From: Henriciella sp.
GTDB lineage: Bacteria; Pseudomonadota; Alphaproteobacteria; Caulobacterales; Hyphomonadaceae
Direction: 5' to 3'
Assembly (NCBI RefSeq): GCF_029936995.1
Contig: NZ_JAPYRE010000001.1
Location: forward strand, 1-64,000
DNA length: 64,000 bases
Made by a program: the position numbers and the translations under genes. Within the stretch, counting starts at the first letter, position 1; each line of letters opens with the position of its first letter. Below, piece after piece: positions 7,339 to 17,878 of the stretch. The notes beneath the pieces were generated by a model. The model was not told the DNA's origin. It did not search any database and saw nothing but the letters and a program-made list of their open reading frames with translations.

Positions 7339-8204
7339 CTTTACATGGCCCTGTCTCACACACCTATTTCTCGCAGCGTCTGAAGCTCCATTATGTTGAC
7401 TGGGGCAATGAGGACAAACCGCCCCTGTTGCTGGTGCATGGTGGGCGTGACCATTGCCGCAGCTGGGACTGGGTGGCCGAGGAACTGCGCAAGGACTGGC
7501 ATGTCATCGCGCCGGATCTGCGCGGGCATGGCGACAGCGCCTGGTCGCCTGAAGGCAATTACAACATGCAGGCCTATATCTATGACCTGGCGCAGCTTAT
7601 ACACCAGCTGAAGCTGGCGCCTGTCACAATGGTCGCGCATTCGCTCGGCGGTAATATTGCGCTGCGCTATACGGGCCTTTACCCGGAAAACGTCCGCAAG
7701 CTCGTGGCCATTGAGGGGCTGGGGCCAAGCCCGGCCATGCTCGCCAAGCGCCGTGAGACGCCGTGGCGGGAGCGGTTTCGCAAGATGGTCGAGGACAAGC
7801 GCGCGCTTTCCGGCCGCCAGCCCAAGCGCTATGATAGCCTTGAACAGGCCTATGCCCGGATGAAGGAAGAAAACAGCTTCCTGTCCGAAGAGCAGGCGCG
7901 CCACCTGACGATCAACGGTATCGCGCGCAATGAGGATGGCACCTATTCCTGGAAGTTCGACAACTATCTGCGCGTCTGGGAATCGGTCGATCTCACCCAG
8001 GAACAGGTCCATGAACTCTGGGGCGCAATCACCTGTCCGACATTGTTGCTCTATGGGGAAAAGAGCTGGGCCTCGAATCCGGCCGAGGACGGGCGGATGA
8101 AGTATTTCAACAATGCCGACGTGAAGCTGTTTCCCGAGGCCGGGCACTGGCTGCATCATGACCGCTTCGAGCTGTTCATGCAGACACTTGTGGACTTCCT
8201 CTGA
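7335..8204 (+). CDS. alpha/beta hydrolase
   Basis: This 289-residue cytoplasmic hydrolase has the classical alpha/beta fold. The oxyanion-hole region is LLLVHGGRDH (about 31-40), the nucleophile elbow is AHSLGGN with Ser103, and the catalytic His is in EAGHWLHHD near residue 271. The acid residue is probably the aspartate or glutamate of the preceding LLLYGEKSW region. The substrate cannot be read from the sequence. The four-base overlap with rlmB indicates co-translation, but no functional link is obvious. Confidence 0.88.
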   Translation: MTLHGPVSHTYFSQRLKLHYVDWGNEDKPPLLLVHGGRDHCRSWDWVAEELRKDWHVIAPDLRGHGDSAWSPEGNYNMQAYIYDLAQLIHQLKLAPVTMVAHSLGGNIALRYTGLYPENVRKLVAIEGLGPSPAMLAKRRETPWRERFRKMVEDKRALSGRQPKRYDSLEQAYARMKEENSFLSEEQARHLTINGIARNEDGTYSWKFDNYLRVWESVDLTQEQVHELWGAITCPTLLLYGEKSWASNPAEDGRMKYFNNADVKLFPEAGHWLHHDRFELFMQTLVDFL

Positions 8205-10653
<2,449 letters not shown>

Positions 10654-10660
10654 TCGGCCG

Positions 10661-10692
10661 TGTCAGGGGCTGCTTCCGGGTGGCCCCTGACA
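10661..10692 (+). terminator. hairpin after katG
   Basis: TGTCAGGGGC at 10661-10670 pairs perfectly with GCCCCTGACA at 10683-10692. No T-run follows, so this is a first stem that may protect the mRNA end or work together with the next terminator. Confidence 0.5.
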
Positions 10693-10710
10693 TGCCTGAG
10701 ACAATGAGAG

Positions 10711-10747
10711 GCGGCGCTATGGTATGGCTGTAGCGCCGCTTTTTTTA
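10711..10747 (+). terminator. intrinsic terminator of katG
   Basis: GCGGCGCTA at 10711 pairs with TAGCGCCGC ending at 10739, followed by seven to eight T residues. This is a classical rho-independent terminator for the plus strand, placed between katG and the convergent CNNM gene. Confidence 0.88.
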
Positions 10748-10756
10748 TTCCTGAAT

Positions 10757-11836
10757 CTAGGAGGGCTCGGTCTCCGGCCTTGCCAGTGAATCCGGATCAA
10801 TCCCCATACGCGCAATCCGCTCGCGCCAGCGTTTGCGCGCCAGTGTCTGCATGTTCTCGACCACATCAAGCTCGTCGGTGATCTCGAGGCCGACAAGCGT
10901 CTCGATCACGTCTTCCAGCGTGAGCAATCCCTGGACCGTGCCATACTCGTCGACAACCAGCGCGATATGCGACTTGTCTTCCATGAGGCTGCCAAAGGCC
11001 TGCGAGGCCGTCAGGAAGTCCGGCAGGACGAGAAAGTCCCGCCTGAAGCTGGCTAGCTTGTTGTCGAAGGCATCGCGCGCCTGGGCGAGAAGCAGGTCGT
11101 TCTTCAGGACATAGCCGTTAATGGAATCGGCCTCGTTCTCATAAATGGGAATCCGCGAAAACGGCTTCTGGGCGTGCTCTGCGAAAAAGTCGTCAACGCT
11201 CATATCTTCATGCGCGGAGAATATGACGGGACGCGGGGTCATTATATCGCGCACCGACAGCACGTTGAGTTTCATCACATTGCTGACAATGCTGTGTTCC
11301 TGCGAGCCGATTTCGCCCTCGCGCGCGCCAATCTTTGCCATCGCCTGCATCTCGTCACGGCTGAAGGTCGGCTGGTTGCCGCTCGTGCGTGCGATCAGGC
11401 GGGTCAGTGCCTCGAAGATGATTACGGCGGGCAGCAGAAGAAGTGTCAGCCATCGGATCAGGACTGCCATGGTGGGGGCCAGGCTCTGCCAGTGGGCCGC
11501 GCCAAGCGATTTTGGTATGATCTCCGAAAATACGAGGATCAGCAGGGTCAGCACGCCAGAGGTCACACCCAGATAGGCATTGCCGAAAACGATGGCGGAC
11601 TGGGCACCGACACCGGCTGCGCCGACGGTATGGGCGATCGTATTTGCTGTGAGGATGGCTGCCAGCGGGCGGTCGATGTTGCTGCGGACCTTGGCCAGTG
11701 TGCGGGCGCCACGGGCACCGCGTTCTTCGAGCGTGGCGATATAGGATGGCCTGACAGATAAAAGGACAGCCTCGGCGATGGAGCAGAAGAAGGACACGCC
11801 GATGGCGAGACACAGATAGATTATGAGTAGGGTCAT
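10757..11836 (-). CDS. CNNM/DUF21-CBS domain membrane protein
   Basis: This 359-residue protein has an N-terminal DUF21 transmembrane domain (about 1-175, with AEAVLLSVRPSYIATLEERGARGA) and a CBS pair (about 190-320, including VLSVRDIMTPRP and DEYGTVQGLLTLEDVIE). This architecture is the CorC/CNNM-type group often labelled hemolysin, now linked to magnesium or cation transport. The C-terminal CorC/HlyC domain of longer family members is absent. It is divergent from pcm, with starts about 100 bp apart, and convergent with katG. Confidence 0.88.
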   Translation of the reverse strand: MTLLIIYLCLAIGVSFFCSIAEAVLLSVRPSYIATLEERGARGARTLAKVRSNIDRPLAAILTANTIAHTVGAAGVGAQSAIVFGNAYLGVTSGVLTLLILVFSEIIPKSLGAAHWQSLAPTMAVLIRWLTLLLLPAVIIFEALTRLIARTSGNQPTFSRDEMQAMAKIGAREGEIGSQEHSIVSNVMKLNVLSVRDIMTPRPVIFSAHEDMSVDDFFAEHAQKPFSRIPIYENEADSINGYVLKNDLLLAQARDAFDNKLASFRRDFLVLPDFLTASQAFGSLMEDKSHIALVVDEYGTVQGLLTLEDVIETLVGLEITDELDVVENMQTLARKRWRERIARMGIDPDSLARPETEPS

Positions 11837-11934
11837 TTAGAAACTATGTTGCCATGTCCGCACCCGCGGGGAAAGGCTGTCGGCATGTGGCATCTGGTTC
11901 AGGCTCTGGCGGGCCCGAGTGGAAGGCATCGAAG

Positions 11935-12576
11935 ATGAGCGACTACGAAACTCAGCGCGAAGGCATGGTGGCTGACCAGCTGGAAGCGCGTGGCATTTCT
12001 GACCCGCGCGTTCTGTTGGCCATGCGCGCGGTGCCGCGTCACTGCTTCATACCGTCAGAGAACCGCGGCCATGCCTATCGCGACGGCCCGGTGCCGATCG
12101 GACAGGACCAGACCATATCCCAGCCTTACATTGTCGCGATCATGGCGGAACTTGCCGACCTAGCGCCGGGCCAGACAGTGCTCGATGTTGGCATGGGGTC
12201 CGGATATGCTGCTGCCGTCGCCGCACAGATCGTCTCGCATGTATATGCCATTGAGCGCCATGCTCCCCTGACACGGCAGGCAAGCAACGTACTGGATTCG
12301 CTTGGCTATCAGAATGTCACCACACGGACGGGCGATGGAACGAAGGGCTGGCCTGAGATGGCGCCCTTCGATGCCATTCTTGTGGCAGCGGCAGGCGATG
12401 TGCCGCGCGCCCTGTGTGAGCAGCTGAAGCCGGGCGGTCGCCTCGTCATTCCGGTGAGCGGACCGGGGGGGCGCCAGATGCTCAAACGTATCACCCGGAC
12501 CGGAGACGACACGTGGAGTGAAATGGATGCGGGCGGGGTGGCCTTTGTGCCCCTGGTCAATGAGGCTGGCCGCTAG
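11935..12576 (+). CDS. pcm: protein-L-isoaspartate O-methyltransferase
   Basis: This 213-residue cytoplasmic SAM-dependent enzyme repairs isoaspartyl residues in aged proteins. It shows the family pattern: RAVPRHCFIP, the DGPVPIGQDQTISQPYIVA substrate loop, the VLDVGMGSGYAAAV SAM-binding glycine loop (GxGxG-like), and the LKPGGRLVIPV strand. The ATG at 11935 is chosen because GGAAGG precedes it and homologues start with the same YETQREGMV region; an in-frame start 27 codons upstream adds a segment unlike the family. It abuts the convergent TRIC gene exactly at 12576/12577. Confidence 0.9.
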   Translation: MSDYETQREGMVADQLEARGISDPRVLLAMRAVPRHCFIPSENRGHAYRDGPVPIGQDQTISQPYIVAIMAELADLAPGQTVLDVGMGSGYAAAVAAQIVSHVYAIERHAPLTRQASNVLDSLGYQNVTTRTGDGTKGWPEMAPFDAILVAAAGDVPRALCEQLKPGGRLVIPVSGPGGRQMLKRITRTGDDTWSEMDAGGVAFVPLVNEAGR

Positions 12577-13188
12577 CTAGCCTTTTGCGCGCGGCAGGCT
12601 GAGCCCGAAAACGATCGTGCTGGCGCGCAGGATGAAGGCCGCCGCCATGCCGCTTGCAAGGGCGACCGGGTCGCCCGGCCCATAGCTCATGATCAGGAAA
12701 TAGACCAGCGACCCGGCAAGCGCGCAGGTCGCATAGAGTTCGCCATCCTTGAGCACCAGTGGCTCCTCATTCGCGACCACGTCACGCAGAAGCCCGCCTG
12801 CGCTGGCGGTCATCGCCCCCATGATCAGGGTGACGAGAAAACCGTGACCGAGTGACATGGCCTTGGCCGCGCCAGTGACGGCAAACAGGGACATGCCGAC
12901 CGCATCGGGCCAGCGCAGGGCGCGGAACCGGCTGACGAAACGGTAGAAGATGAAGGCTGTCCCCCCACCGGCGATGGCGAGCAAAATGGTAACCGTGTCG
13001 GTCAGCCAGAAGACGGGTTCGCCCAGAAGAAGGTCGCGCAACGTGCCGCCGCCAATCGCGGGCAGGAAGGCCAGGACGATAACGCCCAGCAGGTCCATCT
13101 GCTTGCGTACAGCCAGCACGCCGCCGGAGATGGCGAAGACGAAGACACCGATCCTGTCGGCAAAGGCGAGGAGAAGCTCTGGGGACAT
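12577..13188 (-). CDS. TRIC-type (UPF0126) cation channel protein
   Basis: This 203-residue polytopic membrane protein has about six to seven transmembrane helices and the two repeated glycine-rich elements of the UPF0126/TRIC family (GGGTLRDLL near 47 and GGLLRDVVANEEP near 130). Prokaryotic TRIC proteins form trimeric monovalent-cation channels. Nothing visible identifies its ion or regulation. It ends head-on against pcm with no gap and lies 18 bp downstream of the next minus-strand gene, so the two may share a transcript. Confidence 0.88.
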   Translation of the reverse strand: MSPELLLAFADRIGVFVFAISGGVLAVRKQMDLLGVIVLAFLPAIGGGTLRDLLLGEPVFWLTDTVTILLAIAGGGTAFIFYRFVSRFRALRWPDAVGMSLFAVTGAAKAMSLGHGFLVTLIMGAMTASAGGLLRDVVANEEPLVLKDGELYATCALAGSLVYFLIMSYGPGDPVALASGMAAAFILRASTIVFGLSLPRAKG

Positions 13189-13206
13189 TGTTATTGTGCT
13201 AGCGCG

Positions 13207-14151
13207 TTACTCGTCCTGCCACCAGACCGGGCGCTCGTCGCCCCAGTTTCGTGCCACGAGCATATCAATCTCCCTGCGAGTATAGGGGCGCAACTTTTCT
13301 GCCTCTGCCTTCTCGCGTTCGAGATATTGTTCGTAAAGGAGGTCCTGCATGAGCCACCAGCCGGGGGTGGATTCGTCGAGTTGATGGGAGGCTAGGTGTT
13401 GCTGCAGCTCATGCGTGCGGGGGCGGAGGAAACCGGGTGGTCTGATCCACCTGTTCTGACTATCGAAGTAGACGTATTCGATCAGCGTGTTGGAATGATT
13501 TTCCGGAAAGGGCCGGTCAATCAGTGCTGCCCAGTTCTTTCTTATGAGTTCGGGGGAATAACACTGAGAGACAAGCATCGGACGAGCTGTTAGCTTGAGG
13601 CCTTCATTCCAGAAAATGCAGCCATACTCATTCTGATCGACGCATTCCCAAGCGCGCTCGTCGTAGAAGACGTTCAACGGATCGGTCCAGTTCTCTTCGT
13701 TCAAGCTGAATACATTATCGATTACGTATGGCCGGGCCTGAGCGTGCAGGTGCTGCGCGATCGGATGGTCTGGATGGAAGAAGGCCCAGCTATATCCGAT
13801 CTGCCGGGTGGCAAGGACCAGCAAAACCAGATTGAGAATACCGAACATGCAGGCCGTAATACTGAACTTTTGCCGCATAATGAGGCCAGTTGCTGCATGC
13901 GTACAAATCAGCAAACCAATAAGCCCACAGATCACAAGTAGGAGCGTGTGAAGCCCTGGCTGGTCCGCGCCGTTTCCGTAAAGAACGGTTTCTCCCATCT
14001 GGCATGCGCCGGGGGCGGCGAAGCCGATGAAGCTGGTAAGTGGTGTGAAGACCAATATGCTGATGGTGAGCGCAAAAATGATCAGGTCGAGCGGTAAGCC
14101 CAGTGCTTTGCGCTTACTTGCACGACTACGCCAGGGTGCCCGTCGCCCCAT
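13207..14151 (-). CDS. membrane protein of unknown function
   Basis: This 314-residue protein is not recognised. After a basic N-terminus it has a transmembrane segment (LIIFALTISILVFTPLTSFIGF, about 23-44), then two hydrophobic segments (LLLVICGLIGLLICTHA and ACMFGILNLVLLVLA, about 70-115), and a long soluble tail rich in Trp, Tyr and charged residues. The tail ends with a coiled, Glu-rich stretch (EREKAEAEKLRPYTRREID). GC content and codon use look slightly lower than in its neighbours. It lies upstream of the TRIC gene on the same strand. Confidence 0.7.
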   Translation of the reverse strand: MGRRAPWRSRASKRKALGLPLDLIIFALTISILVFTPLTSFIGFAAPGACQMGETVLYGNGADQPGLHTLLLVICGLIGLLICTHAATGLIMRQKFSITACMFGILNLVLLVLATRQIGYSWAFFHPDHPIAQHLHAQARPYVIDNVFSLNEENWTDPLNVFYDERAWECVDQNEYGCIFWNEGLKLTARPMLVSQCYSPELIRKNWAALIDRPFPENHSNTLIEYVYFDSQNRWIRPPGFLRPRTHELQQHLASHQLDESTPGWWLMQDLLYEQYLEREKAEAEKLRPYTRREIDMLVARNWGDERPVWWQDE

Positions 14152-14226
14152 TTACACTCACAAATAGCTTAACCTCTATCTAGGGATAATCGTGACCGTG
14201 GTCTCTTGGCAAGAAGGGGACGTCCA

Positions 14227-15444
14227 TTATTCCGAGGCGTCCAGCGCGGCGATCACGCTGACGGGGATCTCGCCGATGGTTATATGTTTGGCGCCGCGTC
14301 CGGTGGGGATGCGGGCAGCTTCTGACATGGCTTCAAGGTCGATGACGGAGACATTGTCGCTGCGGGTGTTTGGCAGGAAGCAATAGCGGTCATTGCCCGT
14401 GATAGCGGCCCAGCTTGGCGCATTGCCCGTGTCGACCGTCGTGACGAGGGAGAGGCCGTCTGTGCGCACGATGGCGGCATAGTCCGAAGCGCGCCCGGCG
14501 GCACAGAGCAGCGTCTCGTCACCTGTCATGGCGAGGCCGTGATGCGGGGCCTCGAAGTCCCAGTCGTCTTCCGTGACACCCTCATCGACCGGCAGGTCTA
14601 TGCGGGTGCTGTTCGTGCCAGTCTCGAGATCGCGCGCGACGATGCTGTGCTGGTTGGATAGCTGGGCGTAGGCGGTCTTTTCATCTTCCGTCACGGCGAA
14701 GGGGCGGATGCCGGCTTCGAAGCTGTACGTGGCAAGCGTCTCGAGCGTGTCAGCATCGGCCTTTGTGATGAGGTATGCGTCTTCGGCCTGTGCACGCTCT
14801 GCCAGGGGCAGCTGCATGTCGCCAAGGCTGGCAACATAGACATGCTCGCCGTCGTCGGTGATGTGAATATCGTGTGGCCAGATCCCGGCCTTGAACTCTC
14901 CCGTCTTCTCTCCTGTTTCGGTATCGAGCACTTCGACGACATCACCGCCGAACAGCAGGGCGGCAACATAGAGGCGTTTGCCATCGGGAGAGATGTCCAT
15001 GTGGTCGGCCCGCATGCCGGCAATCGGTGTGCGCCAGAGGATGTCGCCGCTGGCGATGTCCATGGCGACGACATCACCGAGGAAGCCGCGCGAGATATAG
15101 AGAACGGTGCCATCACGGGACAGATCGGTGTCCTGGCCGTAATTCAGCCCGCCTGCGGCTTCGGCCCGGCCCTGGGCAAGGCGTTGTATCGGATCGCGCA
15201 GGAAGCCGACCTTGCGCCCGTCGGGTATGCCGTTGAGCGTGGCAATGGGCTCAAGGCTATCGGTCCCGATGAGGGTAAGCGTGCCGCCAACGGCGTTCGA
15301 GACGATGGCAACTTCCCGTGTCTCGCCCTCCGGGGCAGCGGACGTATCGCGCGCGCCTGTGCCATAGCCCGCCTCGCGCCAGGCCAGTGCGCCAGTGATC
15401 AGCACAGCTACGAGCAGAATAGCCAGAAGTATCCTGATGATCAT
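14227..15444 (-). CDS. exported beta-propeller (YncE/cytochrome d1-like) protein
   Basis: This 405-residue protein has an N-terminal membrane anchor or signal (residues 3-21, IRILLAILLVAVLITGALA) followed by seven-bladed propeller repeats of the YVTN/cytochrome d1-like type (for example DISPDGKRLYVAALLFGGDVVEVLDTETGE and HITDDGEHVYVASLGD). Such proteins act in the periplasm as binding scaffolds or electron-transfer partners, and no heme-ligating site is evident. GGAGG precedes the ATG at 15444. Two FNR-type boxes lie 90-150 bp upstream, suggesting oxygen-linked control. Confidence 0.8.
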   Translation of the reverse strand: MIIRILLAILLVAVLITGALAWREAGYGTGARDTSAAPEGETREVAIVSNAVGGTLTLIGTDSLEPIATLNGIPDGRKVGFLRDPIQRLAQGRAEAAGGLNYGQDTDLSRDGTVLYISRGFLGDVVAMDIASGDILWRTPIAGMRADHMDISPDGKRLYVAALLFGGDVVEVLDTETGEKTGEFKAGIWPHDIHITDDGEHVYVASLGDMQLPLAERAQAEDAYLITKADADTLETLATYSFEAGIRPFAVTEDEKTAYAQLSNQHSIVARDLETGTNSTRIDLPVDEGVTEDDWDFEAPHHGLAMTGDETLLCAAGRASDYAAIVRTDGLSLVTTVDTGNAPSWAAITGNDRYCFLPNTRSDNVSVIDLEAMSEAARIPTGRGAKHITIGEIPVSVIAALDASE

Positions 15445-15534
15445 GATTGTAGCCTCCCCGTCTGTCCCTTGAAGTCTAGGCGATGCAGAGGCAGCCCGGC
15501 AATGAATTCCGCGCCGGTTATCGCTTGCGCATAT

Positions 15535-15548
15535 TTGATCGAGATCAA
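15535..15548. promoter_or_regulatory. FNR-type box 1
   Basis: TTGATCGAGATCAA matches the FNR/FixK consensus TTGAT-N4-ATCAA exactly. It is centred about 97 bp upstream of the propeller start and about 215 bp upstream of ectD. The consensus match is read directly; the identity of the binding protein is inferred. Confidence 0.75.
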
Positions 15549-15576
15549 GTTTTCACGCCTGTTCGTGGCGGTTTTC

Positions 15577-15590
15577 TTGATCAGGATCAT
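15577..15590. promoter_or_regulatory. FNR-type box 2
   Basis: TTGATCAGGATCAT differs from the TTGAT-N4-ATCAA consensus at one position. It begins 42 bp after box 1, four helical turns, so both sites face the same side of the DNA. Confidence 0.6.
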
Positions 15591-15756
15591 GAAGACGTCC
15601 GGTTTCGCGAAACCCGCGCAACTCATAGGTCAGTGGTTGCGTAGGTGGGCCGCAACGATCGGACATGGGCCCTCGCGCCATTGTTGCTTGAATTCACCCG
15701 CACCGGTTCGTGCCTCTTGGGCGGGTCCGGTGCAATAAATCGAGGAACAGAAAGAG

Positions 15757-16683
15757 ATGCAGACAGTAAGAAAGGATCTTTACCAGACACGGCTGAACAG
15801 CCAGCCGGACATGATTGCCCGCAAGGCGCCCGTTGTACGCTCCAGCGACCGCCGGTTATCGCCGGTTGCGCCGGAGCTGATCGAGGCTTTCGATCGCGAT
15901 GGTTTCATCGTGCTGGAAGACGTCTTCTCTGATGAGGAGGTCCAGCGGATGCGCGCAACAGCGAATGAGTTGCGTGATTATCCACAAAGCCTTGCCGACG
16001 AGACCGTTGTCTCTGAACCCGATAGCGGGGCCGTACGCTCGGTCTTCGCGCCGCACCGCCAGAGTGACGATTTTGACCTGGTCTCGCGCGACCCGCGTCT
16101 CGCCGAAGTGGCCCGCCATATTCTCGGCGACGACGTCTATATCCACCAGTCGCGCCTGAACTATAAACCGGCCTTCAGGGGCAAGGAGTTCTACTGGCAT
16201 TCGGACTTCGAGACCTGGCACGCTGAGGATGGCATGCCGGACATGCGGGCGCTCTCGATGTCGGTCATGCTGACGGACAATCATCCGCAGGCCGGGCCCG
16301 TCATGTTCGTGCCGGGAAGCCACAAGCAGTTTATCTCCTGTGTCGGCGAGACGCCGGAAGATAATTACAAGTCCTCGCTGAAGCGCCAGGAGACCGGTAT
16401 TCCGGACAAGGACTCTATTGCTTCCATGGTTGCAGAAGGCGGCATTGAGGCCCCGGCCCCGAAAGCCGGGTCGGTCGTGATTTTCGACTGCAACACGCTG
16501 CATGCCTCGAATGGCAACATCACGCCGTTCGAGCGGATGAATGCCTTCTTCGTGTTCAATGCCTGGTCCAACAGGCTCGAAGCGCCGTTCGCCGCAGGCA
16601 AGCCGCGTCCCGAGCATGTCGCCCACCGCAAGGTGGATGCTCCCCTTCGGCGGCTTTCGCGTCAGCATCGCTTTGCGGCGTGA
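15757..16683 (+). CDS. ectD: ectoine hydroxylase EctD
   Basis: This 308-residue Fe(II)/2-oxoglutarate dioxygenase of the PhyH superfamily converts ectoine to 5-hydroxyectoine. The EctD signature is clear: FYWHSDFETWH followed by AEDGMPDMRALS, with His and Asp of WHSD as iron ligands and the distal His in NTLHASNGN. The length matches EctD proteins. The usual ectABC neighbours are absent here, so the gene is detached from an ectoine operon or acts on imported ectoine. It is followed by a GC-rich hairpin and then a Crp/Fnr-type regulator gene. The upstream region carries FNR-type boxes nearer to the divergent gene. Confidence 0.9.
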   Translation: MQTVRKDLYQTRLNSQPDMIARKAPVVRSSDRRLSPVAPELIEAFDRDGFIVLEDVFSDEEVQRMRATANELRDYPQSLADETVVSEPDSGAVRSVFAPHRQSDDFDLVSRDPRLAEVARHILGDDVYIHQSRLNYKPAFRGKEFYWHSDFETWHAEDGMPDMRALSMSVMLTDNHPQAGPVMFVPGSHKQFISCVGETPEDNYKSSLKRQETGIPDKDSIASMVAEGGIEAPAPKAGSVVIFDCNTLHASNGNITPFERMNAFFVFNAWSNRLEAPFAAGKPRPEHVAHRKVDAPLRRLSRQHRFAA

Positions 16684-16710
16684 GGGGCGTGAAAAAGCAG
16701 GGCGTATCTG

Positions 16711-16752
16711 AAAGCCGGCGCCGGGGATGACCCGGGGCCGGTTTCATATTTT
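16711..16752 (+). terminator. probable terminator of ectD
   Basis: An imperfect GC-rich stem runs from AAAGCCGG at 16711 to CCGGTTT ending near 16744, followed by ATATTTTTATT. This is consistent with intrinsic termination after ectD and before the regulator gene. Confidence 0.65.
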
Positions 16753-16869
16753 TATTCGATGCCATTTTTTGAGGAACATTTCGAATGATTGATCGTCTCT
16801 ATACCCAGATGTGCCCGAAAGGGCAGGTGTCTGAAAACATGAAAATTTTAACAAGACGGACTTGTTGAG

Positions 16870-17640
16870 ATGAGCGGAATCAGACCGGAAAACATTGAGC
16901 CTTGCGAGACATCCGATAGCTGTCTGGCCGAGAAGCTGAGTGCTCTGGCCCCGGTGGACAGCAGGCAGGCGGGCTTGCTGGCCGCCCTTGAAGAGGAAAG
17001 ATGCGAGATCGGCCCGGGAGAAGTTCTCTACCCGGCCGGCGAACCGACGGAAAAACTGTACGTCCTGAAAAAAGGCTGGCTGGTGTCGGAACTGCATGAT
17101 GGCAGCGGAAACCGCTCCATCGTCCGGGTGCACCATCCGGGCGACATCGTCGGGGACTCACAAATTCCGTACACGGTCACACCATACCGGGCCGTGGCGC
17201 GCTCCGAAGCGATCGTCTGTCCGTTCCCGCGGGAAAACCTTGTCGAGGTGTTCAAGCGCTCGCCGCGCCTGTCAGCCCTTCTTCTTACGGTGGCGATGAT
17301 CGAAAGTGCAGAGCAGGAGGACCGGGCCCGCGTCTTTCGCCGCAACAGCGCAATGGCGAAGCTCGCCCTGTTTGCCCAGCAGACGTTCGGGCGGCTGAAA
17401 CTGATGAACAACCTTCTGCATGACCGTTTCCATTGTCCGCTGACCCAGACGGATATTGGTGATGTGGTCGGGATGACGAGCGTGCATGTCTCCCGCACTT
17501 TTACCAAGCTGGAAAAGGAAGGCGCGCTCAAGCGCCACAGCCCGTTCATCCAGATCGTCGACGAGGAAAAACTCTCGGTCCATAGCAGCTATCTCAACCG
17601 CTATAACGAACTGGACCTGAGCTGGCTGCCGGAAGCGTGA
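16870..17640 (+). CDS. Crp/Fnr family transcription regulator
   Basis: This 256-residue protein has an N-terminal cyclic-nucleotide-binding-like jelly roll (about 35-130, with EVLYPAGEPTEKLYVLKKGWL and HHPGDIVGD) and a C-terminal winged helix (about 170-240, PLTQTDIGDVVGMTSVHVSRTFTKLEKEGAL). The recognition helix reads VHVSR, where FNR/FixK have ETISR, so the Glu that reads the TTGAT box is replaced. Two cysteines at PCETSDSC do not match the FNR iron-sulfur pattern. The ligand is unknown. It may not be the protein that uses the FNR boxes at 15535. A tRNA-Gly gene on the opposite strand begins six bases later. Confidence 0.88.
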   Translation: MSGIRPENIEPCETSDSCLAEKLSALAPVDSRQAGLLAALEEERCEIGPGEVLYPAGEPTEKLYVLKKGWLVSELHDGSGNRSIVRVHHPGDIVGDSQIPYTVTPYRAVARSEAIVCPFPRENLVEVFKRSPRLSALLLTVAMIESAEQEDRARVFRRNSAMAKLALFAQQTFGRLKLMNNLLHDRFHCPLTQTDIGDVVGMTSVHVSRTFTKLEKEGALKRHSPFIQIVDEEKLSVHSSYLNRYNELDLSWLPEA

Positions 17641-17645
17641 GGCGC

Positions 17646-17719
17646 TGGAGCGGGTGAAGGGAATCGAACCCTCGTCGTCAGCTTGGGAAGCTGCTGCTCT
17701 ACCATTGAGCTACACCCGC
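17646..17719 (-). tRNA. tRNA-Gly (CCC)
   Basis: The minus strand folds into a glycine cloverleaf with the same acceptor, D-arm and T-arm as the tRNA at 6236, but the anticodon loop is TTCCCAA, giving CCC. CCA is encoded. It reads towards the Crp/Fnr gene, with only five bases between the ends. Confidence 0.95.
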
Positions 17720-17795
17720 GCGCCGGGCAATGCTTTGCCACGGGCAGGCGTGGCGTCAAGCGGTTTTGTTTGCGGCGCTCTCTCCAGTGTCGTGG

Positions 17796-17828
17796 TCTCA
17801 CTCAAGTGAGATCACACTTGCGCGAGTG
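17796..17828. promoter_or_regulatory. tandem palindromes upstream of radical SAM gene
   Basis: TCTCACTCAAGTGAGA (17796-17811) is a perfect 7-base inverted repeat around a two-base centre. Three bases later comes CACTTGCGCGAGTG (17815-17828), built from similar CACTT/GAGTG half-sites. The pair ends about 50 bp before the radical SAM start and looks like an operator. Confidence 0.45.
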
Positions 17829-17878
17829 CATGATACAGACTGTTTGCCATGCTGGCGCGCAGGTCTAGTCTGTCGCCC

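Larger units (their letters stand above)
15445..15756. other. 312-bp divergent intergenic region
   Basis: No gene is visible. The region separates the minus-strand propeller gene from plus-strand ectD and holds two FNR-type palindromes (listed separately), the SD of the propeller gene next to 15444 and AAAGAG just before ectD. The stretch 15600-15750 shows no clear motif. Confidence 0.7.
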
